Source of the DNA: Sva-07 sp963715285
Lineage (GTDB): Bacteria > Actinomycetota > Acidimicrobiia > Acidimicrobiales > Ilumatobacteraceae
DNA length: 64,000 nt
Assembly (NCBI GenBank): GCA_963715285.1
Contig: CAVQRU010000007.1
Coordinates: 1 to 64,000, forward strand
Direction of reading: 5' to 3'
Below are positions 1-8,116 of this stretch, piece after piece (position 1 is the stretch's first letter; each line of letters opens with the position of its first letter). The notes below the pieces were generated by a model. It saw nothing but the letters and a program-made list of their open reading frames with translations, did not search any database and was not told the DNA's origin. The translations under genes were made by a program, and so were the position numbers.

Positions 1-759
1 GGAGCCACCGCGGTCACGACGGACGCACCGGTGACCGTTCCGGAGCCACCCTCCGATGAGGTGGAAGCCGATCTGATCCCTGAGCCGTACCGCAACGCCG
101 AGCCGCCCTGGTTGTCGGGCTCCGCGTTGAGGATCCGTTCGCTGCTGCGGAGTCGTTCATGGAATGGCTCCGCCCGAGGGTCCTCGATTCGTGGACACTC
201 GATCCGTGGCCCACCGACTACGCCACGTTCGCCGAGACCTCCTACACCGCCGACGTCACCGTCCGCTTCTCGCCGGTTAGGAACAATGTGACCGTCGACC
301 AGGCCGTGCATCCCACCATGGAGATCGGTCTCGCCCGTGCCAATCTCAGCGAAGGCTGGACGGTCAGCCGCGCTCGCTCCCCGGCGCTCCATGTCGGCAC
401 CCCCGTCCACATCGGGATCTCTGTTGGGAAGTTCCCACAGGCCTCGATCGGCTCGGCGTTCGAACTCGACTACTTCAACGCCCTCACCGGCGACCCAGCC
501 GAGTTGCGAATCTATGTCGCCGGGTCGGACAAGCCGGTCTTCCAAGCGCAGACCAATGGCGGGGGCATCTTCGCCTCGGGTCTGCATTCCGGAGTGGTCG
601 ACATGACCCAGTGCACCCCCGAGGGCAACCTGCCCGAGGGTTCCATGCCGCTTCAGCGACGTCTACGTTTGCGACGGCCCGGGCCCCGACGACGAGTACG
701 GAACCCTGGTCATCAGCACCGAGTACGGCGTGATGACCGTGCCAATCGCCTTCGAATGA
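1..759 (+). pseudogene. Broken, truncated gene of unknown function at the left edge
   Basis: No family recognised. A coherent protein-like reading can only be followed by changing frame twice. Frame 1 is used from the window edge to about base 120 (Pro/Glu-rich, with VPEPPSDEVEADLIPEPYRN). Frame 3 then runs to about base 645 and includes the stretches DPWPTDYATFAETSY and FELDYFNALTGDPAEL. Frame 1 returns to the stop at 757-759, ending EYGVMTVPIAFE. The middle part has the look of an extracellular beta-rich domain. The 5' end lies outside the window. Two shifts within 760 bases suggest decay, although assembly error cannot be excluded. Bases 760-1039 beyond it hold nothing I can support. Confidence 0.4.
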
Positions 760-1039
760 AGCCCACGGTCCTCCACGCAGGCCAAGCACCGTTTCAGAAA
801 CGGAGGATCGATCGACGAGGACGTGTCAACCACGAGATCGTCGATGACGAGTCATGGCACTCCCGCTCGATCCGGGCGATGCCGCACCGACCGACACCCT
901 GAATCACGGCCAGCGCCCAGTCTTGCCCGCACGCTGCTCCCAGCATCGCGTACCCGACCGCGACGTCGACCACGTGCCCTAGACCGCCGGGACAGGGCGC
1001 GTTGTCGACCTTGGCAGACCGGTACGTGCTGACGCCGAT

Positions 1040-1498
1040 CTAGTCGACGGAGTGGAGTTCCCAGGTGCCCTCGATGTCTTTGAGCCGCTGCGGACCGATG
1101 CTCGCGAACGATGCGGCTGAGGTGGTCAGGGTGACCACGGTGGACACGAGGATCTGTCCTGGTTCGGCAGTTGACATGATGCGTGCGGTGGTGTTGACCG
1201 CAAGCCCGGACACATCGTCGCCACGACGATCGATCTCGCCGACGTGGACGCCCACACGAACCTGCAAGTCGTCATCCTCGAGGTGGGCGCGGATCGCTCG
1301 GGCTGCTTCGATCGCCGCAGTCGCCGAGGGCAGAAGCGCAAGGACTCCGTCGCCGGTTGTCTTCACCACCTCACCGCCGCGGCGACTCACCTCGGCGCGG
1401 CTGACTCTGTCGTGTCGATCCAACAGTCGCTTCCAGACTGCATCCCCGGCCACGGCGGCTCGACGGGTCGAACCGACGAGATCGGTGAAGAGGATCAC
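1040..1498 (-). CDS. Class III adenylate/guanylate cyclase catalytic domain, probably truncated at the N-terminus
   Basis: Would convert ATP or GTP to a cyclic nucleotide. The first metal-binding Asp is in FTDLVGST at the very start and the second is in VKTTGDGVLAL. The end of the domain reads GLAVNTTARIMSTAEPGQIL with the transition-state Asn/Arg, and the protein closes with WELHSVD. Only 152 residues follow the GTG used here. The frame stays open upstream (reading ...LPPPDRQLAV) into the neighbouring SRPBCC gene with no start codon, so the normal first strand and any partner domain are missing or the true start is unusual. It lies last in a minus-strand run behind the SRPBCC gene. Activity is uncertain. 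Confidence 0.7.
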   Translation of the reverse strand: MILFTDLVGSTRRAAVAGDAVWKRLLDRHDRVSRAEVSRRGGEVVKTTGDGVLALLPSATAAIEAARAIRAHLEDDDLQVRVGVHVGEIDRRGDDVSGLAVNTTARIMSTAEPGQILVSTVVTLTTSAASFASIGPQRLKDIEGTWELHSVD

Positions 1499-1625
1499 TG
1501 CGAGCTGACGGTCGGGCGGGGGCAGGCAGACCTCGCCGGTCAGGTGCTGCGAGATGACGGCGCGAGCGACTACGGACGACTCCCAACTGGGCGGGCCGGC
1601 TCGAAGCGAGGGGCGGCTCGAGGGT

Positions 1626-2075
1626 TCAGCAGTGTTGTTCGAGATGGCGCTTGAGTCCCTCGAGGAGTTCGCGGATTCCGGCTCGGTAGGTGCGTCGGAC
1701 GGCGACGGTGTTGAGGATCCGTCCGAACGCCCCGTACTTGAGAGTGTAGGTAGGGCTCACGGTCAACTCAGTGCGGGCCTGCTGTGCGCTGTCGGTGAGG
1801 GTGAACGCGATGTCGGCGGTCTTGAACGGAAGGGTGGAGTCGGTGATCCGGAAGGTGATCGCGGTTCCTGGTTCGAACTCGACGACGTGTTCGGTGAGCG
1901 AGTGTTTGGTGGAGATGTCGCAGTGACGAGCACCTCCGACGCCCTCGATGCCGTTGGTTCGGTGCGATCCGATCAGGCCTGGGTTCCAAGTGGCAATCGC
2001 GCCGATGTCGGCGAGCGCTGCCCACACCTCTTGGCGTGTGGCGTCGATCGTGGTTCGTTCGGTGAAGGTGCTCAT
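1626..2075 (-). CDS. SRPBCC (START-like) family protein
   Basis: A 149-residue protein of the polyketide-cyclase/START fold that binds hydrophobic ligands. Typical features are the N-terminal ERTTIDATRQEVWAALADI, the WNPGL stretch, and a long C-terminal helix after RRTYRAGIRELLEGL. The ATG overlaps the TGA of the upstream luciferase-like gene by 4 bases (ATGA), so the two are probably translationally coupled. The substrate cannot be read from sequence; proteins of this group often sit beside flavin-dependent oxidoreductases, as here. Confidence 0.8.
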   Translation of the reverse strand: MSTFTERTTIDATRQEVWAALADIGAIATWNPGLIGSHRTNGIEGVGGARHCDISTKHSLTEHVVEFEPGTAITFRITDSTLPFKTADIAFTLTDSAQQARTELTVSPTYTLKYGAFGRILNTVAVRRTYRAGIRELLEGLKRHLEQHC

Positions 2076-2918
2076 GAGAGATGCTCGACGAGTTGGTGGG
2101 TGTGGGTGTCGAGCGCGGCGAGCACGGTGGCCTCGTCGGCGGGTGGGAGCCAGATGACGACTCGATCGATGCCAGCATCGTGGTAGCCGGCCAGGAGTGT
2201 CGGGTCGCCCTGGGACGAGTACACGGTCGCGATCCGCGGTGTCGGGGTCTCGGTCGTGTTGTTCGAAGGCGTGGCGGAGACGGGGCAGGTGGTCGATGAC
2301 GTCGCCGTAGCCTTCGATCGGGAGCCACCCGTCGGCCCAGGTGGCGATGTCATCGAACACCTCGCTGGTGGCGCGCGCGCCGACGTGGATCGGAGGGGCG
2401 GGCTGCTGGGCGGGCTTGGGCCAGGACCACGACGGCTCGACCGCACAATAGTCGCCGCTGTAGGTGCCCTCGTCGCCGGTCCAGAGTCGGCGCATCAGGG
2501 CGAGGTGGTCGATCAGTCGGGGGCGCACGGCGTCGAGATCGACGCCGTGTGTTGCGCATTCCTCACGGTTCCACCCGTAGCCGACGCCGAGCTCGAGCCG
2601 ACCTGCGGACTGCCAGTCGAGCGTGGCGATCGTCTTGGCTGCGATGACCGGGTCACGCAAGGCCAGCAACGCCACGCCTGTCCCGATTCGCAGCCGGGTC
2701 GTCGTTGCGGCAGCGGCGGCGAGCGCGACGAACGGGTCGCACGTGCGCCGATACCACTCGGGAAGTTCACCACCGGGCCACGGCGTCGCACGTGACACCG
2801 GGACATGGGTCTTCTCGGTGACCCACAGCGACTCGAACCCGCGTGCTTCGACTTCGGGCGCAAGCCGATGCATCGGCATCGTCTGGTCGGTCGCGAAGAT
2901 CATCACTCCGACCTTCAT
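2072..2918 (-). pseudogene. Luciferase-like (LLM) flavin-dependent oxidoreductase, frameshifted
   Basis: An F420- or FMN-dependent monooxygenase/reductase of the bacterial luciferase superfamily. The intact first part starts MKVGVMIFATDQT and includes GFESLWVTEKTH, LRIGTGVALLALRDP and LELGVGYGWNREE. The frame is lost near base 2245, after HDRDPDT. The expected C-terminus (PRIATVYSSQGDPTLLAGYH ... HTHQLVEHLS) continues in another frame to the stop at 2072. One inserted or deleted base explains it. The original frame instead runs on as basic low-complexity sequence into the next gene. Either the gene is recently inactivated or this is a sequencing error; both halves look otherwise well preserved. 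Confidence 0.75.
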
Positions 2919-2944
2919 CCCGGCCTCGCCGTCGTTCGTCGAGT

Positions 2945-3349
2945 TCACGGTGCGGCGGGCCGGTCGTAGCCAAAGAACCCGGCAAGGTGCACGATCCGGC
3001 CATCGTCGATGACCGCAACGTCGAGGCCGTCGAGTGCGACGACACCGTCGGCGCCGATCATCTCCCATCCCCACCGCACCAGGTTGTGATGCGCGTCGAC
3101 GCCACCCTTCTGACGGAACGAGCTTCCCGGGTAGGTGGCGTGGAACCCGGCGAACATCGCCGCCAGCTGCTCGTGGCCAGCGACCTCGGCGATCGGGTCG
3201 CTGGACTGCGCGTCCGGTGCCCAGGTGCGACGAATCGCTTCGCCGCGAGCGGTGTCGCTGGTCGCGTTCCAGCATTCGAAGTAGCCGTCGATCACGGTCT
3301 GCAGGTCGGTAGTGGTGATGGGGTCAGTCGTGTTGCTCACGTGTGCCAT
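2945..3349 (-). CDS. SnoaL-like / NTF2-fold protein
   Basis: A 134-residue protein of the SnoaL-like polyketide-cyclase group with a cone-shaped NTF2 fold. Seen features are LQTVIDGYFECWNATSD, a Trp-Ala-Pro-Asp stretch (RRTWAPDAQSSDPI), FHATYPGSSF and DGLDVAVIDDGRIVHLAGFF near the C-terminus. It lies between the XRE regulator (gap 39 bases) and the luciferase-like gene (gap 26 bases) on the same strand, so it is likely co-transcribed with them. GTG at 3340 is an alternative start. The substrate is unknown. Confidence 0.75.
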   Translation of the reverse strand: MAHVSNTTDPITTTDLQTVIDGYFECWNATSDTARGEAIRRTWAPDAQSSDPIAEVAGHEQLAAMFAGFHATYPGSSFRQKGGVDAHHNLVRWGWEMIGADGVVALDGLDVAVIDDGRIVHLAGFFGYDRPAAP

Positions 3350-3388
3350 CGTCGAGCAACTCGTGACGCAAAGCGATGACCCGTTGGG

Positions 3389-4207
3389 TCAAACAGCTGC
3401 GGACAGATCGGACGCACGATCGATCCATGGCCGCGCCGCCAGGATCTCCCGGGTGGTTTGATCGGCCGGGTAGAGCGTCTCGATCGACAGCTCCGACAAC
3501 GTCACGTCCTGAGCGGTCCCAAAGGTGGTCACGGTCGACAGGAACGACAGCTCGACACCATCGATGAGGATCCTCAGGGGCAGCACGACGTCCGGGGCTG
3601 TGGGCATGGTGCGAGCAGCCGTCGGTGCGTAGGTCTCGCACTCGTCGATCAACGCCCGAAGTTCGTCGTCCTGGGTGAGCACGAGCACGTGGCGCATGTG
3701 ACGCAGCAACTGGCCGGCGTACTCGTCGAAGTTCGTCACCCGTGACGCGAGCCCGTCTGGGTGCAGGCTCAAGCGGGCCACGTTCAACTGTTGCGTGAGC
3801 AGTGCCGGGTCGACACCGGCGGTGAACCAAAACGCGGCAGCGTTGGCATCGACAACATTCCAGCGTGTGTCGATCACCGTCGTCGGGTTCGGATCGTTGC
3901 CGTCGAGCACCAGTCGGATCACGTCACGAGCGGCAGCCAGCGCGTCGTCGTCGAGCGAGTACTCGCTGAACACCGGCGCGAACCCGCCAGCGAGCAGCAT
4001 GTCGTTGACCGCGCGTTTGGGCATCTCGAACTCGTCCGCCAGGTACAGCAGCAGCTCGCGACTCGGCTTGGCCCGACCGGTCTCCACACACGACAGATGC
4101 CGCGTCGACACGCCCGTCCGGCTCGAAACGTCGAGCTGGCTCAATCGGCGCACCGATCGCCAATGCCGCAACAAGGTTCCTGCATGGAGATCCGTCGGTC
4201 GGGACAT
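3389..4207 (-). CDS. XRE-family transcriptional regulator with MmyB-like ligand-binding domain
   Basis: A 272-residue DNA-binding regulator. The N-terminal helix-turn-helix covers roughly residues 9-66 (LLRHWRSVRRLSQLDVSSRT, HLSCVETGRAKPSRELL). The remainder resembles the MmyB-type C-terminal domain (TVIDTRWNVVDANAAA, ...DECETYAP). ATG 4207 (MSRPTDLHAG) was chosen because HTH proteins of this class begin close to the first helix; an ATG further upstream would add residues that overlap the palindrome. It is divergent from a membrane protein gene, with a CATGAC/GTCATG inverted repeat between them. It probably controls itself, the downstream oxidoreductase run, and perhaps the divergent gene. 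Confidence 0.85.
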   Translation of the reverse strand: MSRPTDLHAGTLLRHWRSVRRLSQLDVSSRTGVSTRHLSCVETGRAKPSRELLLYLADEFEMPKRAVNDMLLAGGFAPVFSEYSLDDDALAAARDVIRLVLDGNDPNPTTVIDTRWNVVDANAAAFWFTAGVDPALLTQQLNVARLSLHPDGLASRVTNFDEYAGQLLRHMRHVLVLTQDDELRALIDECETYAPTAARTMPTAPDVVLPLRILIDGVELSFLSTVTTFGTAQDVTLSELSIETLYPADQTTREILAARPWIDRASDLSAAV

Positions 4208-4240
4208 GATGCCAAGCGTAGGAAGCCTCATCCTGAGAGC

Positions 4241-4259
4241 CATGACCCAACACGTCATG
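4241..4259. promoter_or_regulatory. Inverted repeat, candidate XRE operator
   Basis: CATGAC and GTCATG are separated by 7 bases in the 85-bp space between the divergent XRE regulator and the membrane-protein gene. Its place and symmetry fit an autoregulatory operator; binding is inferred. Confidence 0.45.
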
Positions 4260-4292
4260 GAATCCGGACTACTCGGTCGTCACGATCGACTC

Positions 4293-4736
4293 ATGGAATT
4301 CTCTGCCAACACCGATCCGATCACGAAACTCCGCTTCGTCCTCACCGCCAACGCCACCACGTCAGGGCTCGCGGGGCTGACCGCACTGGTCGCTGGTGAG
4401 CGTGTCGACGACTGGCTCGACACCGCGAATTCGGGCTGGGTTCGTGTCGTCGGTGCCGGCCTCGTCGCGTTCGCCCTCGCCGTCATCGCGCTGTCGCGCT
4501 CCAACGTGCAGAGCCTGCGCCGATGGGTGCCGGCAGTCAGCTTGGCCGACGGCGGCTGGGTTGCCGCGTCGATCGCGACGATCATCGCCGGCTGGTACTC
4601 GAGCAGCGGTGCCGCCATCATCGGAATCATCGCGGTCATCGTCGGAACGTTCGCTATCACCCAGATGCGACTCCTGCGAACCCCTTCCGCACCCGTCACA
4701 CCGTCACCAGATCTCACAGCTCCGCGAGAGCGCTGA
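4293..4736 (+). CDS. Small multi-pass membrane protein, function unknown
   Basis: 147 residues with four hydrophobic segments at roughly residues 21-37, 52-68, 84-100 and 104-122, followed by a short polar Pro-rich tail. No known family motif recognised. It diverges from the XRE regulator gene and shares the inverted repeat between them, so regulation by that protein is plausible. The ATG was chosen because the first hydrophobic segment follows at the usual distance. The 218 bp after its stop, before the hydrolase, hold no feature I can support. Confidence 0.6.
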   Translation: MEFSANTDPITKLRFVLTANATTSGLAGLTALVAGERVDDWLDTANSGWVRVVGAGLVAFALAVIALSRSNVQSLRRWVPAVSLADGGWVAASIATIIAGWYSSSGAAIIGIIAVIVGTFAITQMRLLRTPSAPVTPSPDLTAPRER

Positions 4737-4954
4737 CGATGAGCACGCATCGCGCCCGAGCGATAATTGCGGGGCAACCCGCACGACAACGCGCCGCATC
4801 GCCGGCGAACTGTGACGGCTTCGCACTCGAATTGGCCAGCACGTAATCCCGGTCACCGTCGACTTCTGAACGAGTCGGCTTGCGGACGGGTTCATGAGGC
4901 GCACAACTTGGGCCGGGACCGGGTGTCCCTGGACCGTCTGAGTACCGTGACCGC

Positions 4955-5800
4955 ATGAGGGTACGGATCGGAGATGGCACACGCTTGTTCGTCGATGTGG
5001 ACGGAGCTGGGTTGGTCCCGGAGGGACCGACCATGCGCCAGCGTCGAAGCGTCGTGCTGCTCCACGGTGGCCCGGGCATGGACCACAGCATGTTCAAGGT
5101 CAGCGCGTTCGAATCGCTCCGAGCCGATGCACAGCTCGTCTATCTGGATCACCGGGGCCAGGGTCGCAGCGATCGGGGGCACGCGAGCGATTGGAACCTC
5201 GACCAGTGGGCCGACGACCTCGTAGAACTCTGCGACGTCCTTGGCATCTCAAAGCCGGTGGTGGTTGGTACATCGTTCGGCGGTGCTGTCGCCACGCGGT
5301 ACTTGGCACGGCACCCTCGTCATGCAGGTGCCGCGGTTCTCGCTGGGACCAGCCCGCGACTTGACCTCGAGGTCGTCGGCAACGCTTTCGCGCGCCTTGG
5401 GGGCGAGCAGGCCGGAGCCACGGCGCGAAGCTACCTCTCCGGCGACGCCGCGGCCGCAGACGATTTCAACACGCTGTGTGTGCCGCTCTACGCCACCCAG
5501 CCGCTCGACCTCGAGGCGCTTGGCCGAATCGAAATGAATCCAGACGTGCTCGCACACTTCATGCACGAGTGGAACACCATGGACTTACGTGACGGCCTCG
5601 ATGAGGTGGCCTGTCCAGTCGCGGTACTCGCTGGCGGACGCGACCCGATCGCCCCGCCTGAGGCTGTTGCCGAACTCGCCGAAGCGCTACCGACGTCGAC
5701 TACCGACTATCGGGTCGAACCCGATGCGGGCCACTTCGAGATCTGCGCAGACTCGACCGCCAACGCGACGCGTGCACTGATCACTCAGGCCGCGAGCTGA
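4955..5800 (+). CDS. Alpha/beta hydrolase, proline-iminopeptidase-like
   Basis: A cytoplasmic 281-residue serine hydrolase. The oxyanion-hole motif HGGPGMDHSMF is typical of the prolyl aminopeptidase (S33) branch. The nucleophile Ser lies in VVGTSFGGAVATRYL, the acid Asp probably in LAGGRDPIAPP, and the His in DAGHFEI near the C-terminus. No signal peptide. It stands alone on the plus strand, before the toxin-antitoxin patch. It might cleave N-terminal proline or act as a different esterase or amidase; the motif set supports the fold and catalysis, not the substrate. Confidence 0.8.
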   Translation: MRVRIGDGTRLFVDVDGAGLVPEGPTMRQRRSVVLLHGGPGMDHSMFKVSAFESLRADAQLVYLDHRGQGRSDRGHASDWNLDQWADDLVELCDVLGISKPVVVGTSFGGAVATRYLARHPRHAGAAVLAGTSPRLDLEVVGNAFARLGGEQAGATARSYLSGDAAAADDFNTLCVPLYATQPLDLEALGRIEMNPDVLAHFMHEWNTMDLRDGLDEVACPVAVLAGGRDPIAPPEAVAELAEALPTSTTDYRVEPDAGHFEICADSTANATRALITQAAS

Positions 5801-5877
5801 AGCCACTGGTGTTCTGATCGGCGGTTGTCGAGACATCTGGCGGGTTGCCGCTCCGAAACCTCGCGCCTATTGTAGAG

Positions 5878-5889
5878 ATGTAGCTACAT
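5878..5889. promoter_or_regulatory. Perfect 12-bp palindrome, candidate antitoxin operator
   Basis: ATGTAGCTACAT lies 9 bases before the antitoxin ATG, immediately upstream of its GGAGG ribosome-binding site (5890-5894). Phd/YefM-type antitoxins repress their own promoters through short palindromes, so this is the likely autoregulatory site. Confidence 0.6.
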
Positions 5890-5898
5890 GGAGGCGCG

Positions 5899-6150
5899 AT
5901 GACGACGCAGATGAGCAGCCGACAATTCAATCAAGACACCAGCGGCGCCAAGAAGGCTGCCGAGAACGGCCCGGTCTACATCACCGACCGGGGCCGACCG
6001 GCACACGTGCTGTTGACCTTCGACGACTATGAGGAACTCGTCGGACCACACCGAGCACTGGACCTGCTCGCCGAGCCGGCAGGAGTCGCGGACATCGAGT
6101 TCGTGGCGCCGAGGAACAGCGACGTGGCGCTGCCGGCAGCGTTCGAGTGA
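5899..6150 (+). CDS. Phd/YefM-family antitoxin
   Basis: An 83-residue DNA-binding antitoxin that would bind and neutralise the downstream PIN-domain toxin. The N-terminal MSSRQFNQDTSGAKKAAENG and GPVYITDRGRPAHVLLTFDD are characteristic of the Phd/YefM fold, and the acidic/hydrophobic C-terminal tail would wrap the toxin. A strong GGAGG sits 5 bases before the ATG. Its TGA overlaps the toxin ATG by one base. Autoregulation through the adjoining palindrome is likely. Confidence 0.9.
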   Translation: MTTQMSSRQFNQDTSGAKKAAENGPVYITDRGRPAHVLLTFDDYEELVGPHRALDLLAEPAGVADIEFVAPRNSDVALPAAFE

Positions 6151-6569
6151 TGTTCGTACTCGACACGAACATCGTGTCCGAACTCCGCAAGGTGCGAAGC
6201 GGAAAGGCGAACCTCGGGGTTGCCTCGTGGGCCGAGCAAGTCCCGTCGGCCGAGCTGTTCATCTCCGCGATCACGATCCACGAACTCGAGCACGGGGTGT
6301 TGCTCATGGAGCGTTCAGATCCTGCGCAGGGAGCTGTGCTCCGTGCCTGGCTCGACCAGAGCGTTGCCGCAGCGTTCAAGAGTCGAGTGCTTCCGGTGGA
6401 CGAGCGCGTGGCGCGTCGCGCGGCTGGCTTGCACGTACCGGATCCCGCACCGTTCCGCGATGCTCTCATCGGCGCGACCGCCTTGGTCCACGACATGACC
6501 GTCGTGACCCGAGACCTCAAGGACTTCCAGCGTTTCGACGAACTCGACGTCATCAATCCCTGGAGTTGA
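6150..6569 (+). CDS. vapC: VapC-like PIN-domain ribonuclease toxin
   Basis: 139 residues; a Mg-dependent endoribonuclease of the PIN fold. Acidic residues sit in FVLDTNIVSEL (Asp near residue 5), ITIHELEHGVLL (Glu), and the C-terminal FRDALIGATALVHDMTVVTR (Asp residues). ATG 6150 was preferred over the GTG one codon earlier because it gives the usual TGATG overlap with the antitoxin. Targets in this family are tRNA or rRNA; which one cannot be told here. The pair is a typical mobile or stabilising module. Confidence 0.9.
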   Translation: MFVLDTNIVSELRKVRSGKANLGVASWAEQVPSAELFISAITIHELEHGVLLMERSDPAQGAVLRAWLDQSVAAAFKSRVLPVDERVARRAAGLHVPDPAPFRDALIGATALVHDMTVVTRDLKDFQRFDELDVINPWS

Positions 6570-6730
6570 CCAAGTCATCCCCCCGAACGCTCACCGGCTA
6601 CGGCCGTGTCCCACCGCCTACGTACCGCGGTGAACCGGTGCCACCCAACGCTTGTTCATGGACACCTGAAGCGTCCGGCAGGGGATCTCGGTCTGAGCTG
6701 AGACCCCGTTCAGTCCGGCGGACTGGCTGT

Positions 6731-7306
6731 CTATGGGTTTGTTCGGCTGATGGTGCGGTACACCGTCGGCCGCGACACCGAGAACAACTCGCCAAGATCT
6801 GAGATCCTGTACTCGCCGGTTTGGTGCATCCGCTTCAGCTCCCGCTGCTGCATCGCAGACAGCTTCGGCTGACGGCCCTTCAACTTGCCGTGGGCCCTCG
6901 CGACGGCCATCCCTTCACGAGTGCGCATCCGAATCAGGTCCACCTCGAACTCGGCGAACGTCGCGAGGATGTTGAAGAACAACTTCCCCATCGGGTCGTC
7001 CGGGTCGTAGATCTGACCGCCGAGCGACAGCGACACACCGCGCTTGGCAAGCGTGTCACCAATGTCTCGAGCATCGGGAACGGATCGAGCAAGCCGGTCG
7101 AGCTTCGGCACGACGAGCGTGTCGCCCGTGCGTACCGCTGCGAGTGCTTGATCGAGGCCGGGACGCTCGCGTTTCGTGCCGCTGATGCCATGGTCGATGT
7201 AGACGCGATCAGGCGGAACGCCGAGCGCGTGAAGCGCTTCGCGTTGGGCTGTGAGGTCTTGCTCGTCAGTCGAGCATCGGGCGTATCCAATCAATGTTTC
7301 ATCCAT
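6731..7306 (-). CDS. Serine recombinase (resolvase/invertase family)
   Basis: 191 residues, the usual length of a small Tn3-type resolvase or Hin-type invertase. The catalytic Ser is in IGYARCSTDEQDLTAQREAL (Ser12). Conserved Arg residues lie in VPKLDRLARSVPDA, and FFNILATFAEFEVDLIRMRT is the E-helix region. The C-terminal helix-turn-helix reads YRISDLGELFSVSRPTVYR. No transposase or inverted repeats bounding a transposon are visible, so it is an orphan recombinase between two toxin-antitoxin pairs. It may be a remnant of a mobile element. A short GGTCT/AGACC hairpin lies downstream at 6690-6705. Confidence 0.9.
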   Translation of the reverse strand: MDETLIGYARCSTDEQDLTAQREALHALGVPPDRVYIDHGISGTKRERPGLDQALAAVRTGDTLVVPKLDRLARSVPDARDIGDTLAKRGVSLSLGGQIYDPDDPMGKLFFNILATFAEFEVDLIRMRTREGMAVARAHGKLKGRQPKLSAMQQRELKRMHQTGEYRISDLGELFSVSRPTVYRTISRTNP

Positions 7307-7547
7307 CCAAGAACCGTGCCCCGCCCGGTCGCCCTGATCAATCGGCGAGCGTCCGAACGCCGCCCGTCATGTGAGACGGATCTCCCCGAACCTCCCGTCG
7401 GGCCACGAACCAGCGATTCGTCCGATGGGCGTCCCCCTATCGGGCACGTTGCGACCAGTGATTATGGGGTGCTCGGTATGGGCCGCCATGCGGCGCTGGC
7501 TTGACCGCCGGGTCAGTGATTCTGGGGGTGTGAAGTGTGCGGGTTCG

Positions 7548-7880
7548 TCAGGTTCCTGCGAGACCGAGGAACACCACGAGAGCACGCGAGAGTCTGATCG
7601 TGTCGTCGTCGCTCAACTGGCCAACGCGTTCGCCCAGCTTCGAGCGAGGGATCGTGGTGACCTTGTCGACCATCAGCCGACTGGATTCTCGGATGCCGGT
7701 CACCTCGTCGGCCTCGACGAGCAATCGGATCAGCGGTGCGTCGGTCGGATCAGTGGTGAACGCACAGACGGTCACCGAAGCGGTGGCGTCGAAGCGGTCG
7801 TCTTGCACGATGACGACGGGTCGGGGCTTGCCGACGCAGCCACTGCCCGCCGACGCGGTCCAGATCTCACCTCGTTTCAC
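7548..7880 (-). CDS. MazF/PemK-family endoribonuclease toxin
   Basis: 110 residues. It begins MKRGEIWTASAGSGCVGKPRPVVIVQDDRF, the hallmark of MazF/PemK toxins: the first beta strand, then the Lys-Pro-Arg-Pro loop. Near the C-terminus it has a SRLMVDKVTTIPRSKLGERV segment that forms the RNA-cleavage site region. The GTG start overlaps the antitoxin TGA by 4 bases (GTGA). It would cleave mRNA at short single-stranded motifs; the motif cannot be predicted here. Confidence 0.9.
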   Translation of the reverse strand: MKRGEIWTASAGSGCVGKPRPVVIVQDDRFDATASVTVCAFTTDPTDAPLIRLLVEADEVTGIRESSRLMVDKVTTIPRSKLGERVGQLSDDDTIRLSRALVVFLGLAGT

Positions 7881-8095
7881 TCGTCGCCGGCCAGCGCGTC
7901 AATGAACGCTTGATCGTCGGCCTCGTACGGGCTCGACGCGATAGCGAGTGACTGTTGGTGCGCCTGCGCGGCGAACTGCGGGGATCGGACGTCGGGAACC
8001 CAGATCTGGACGGGCCGGAGCCCTTGTTCGCGGAGTCGCTGGCGGTGAGCGCGGACACGAATGGCCGTGGGTGACGAGGACTGTCGACGAGCCAT
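7877..8095 (-). CDS. MazE-family antitoxin (DUF3018 type)
   Basis: A 72-residue antitoxin for the overlapping MazF toxin. The N-terminal half, rich in Arg (IRVRAHRQRLREQGLRPVQI, WVPDVRSPQF), is typical of the MazE-like DUF3018 group. The C-terminal half is acidic (SPYEADDQAFIDALAGDE), as expected of the toxin-binding tail. ATG 8095 was chosen because a perfect palindrome lies ten bases upstream and the family begins at this point; a longer in-frame extension is possible but would cover that palindrome. Confidence 0.85.
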   Translation of the reverse strand: MARRQSSSPTAIRVRAHRQRLREQGLRPVQIWVPDVRSPQFAAQAHQQSLAIASSPYEADDQAFIDALAGDE

Positions 8096-8104
8096 GCAGC
8101 CAAT

Positions 8105-8116
8105 GTTACATGTAAC
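8105..8116. promoter_or_regulatory. Perfect 12-bp palindrome, candidate MazE/MazF operator
   Basis: GTTACATGTAAC sits just upstream of the MazE-like antitoxin start. As for the other toxin-antitoxin pair in this window, position and symmetry suggest an autorepression site. Confidence 0.55.
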
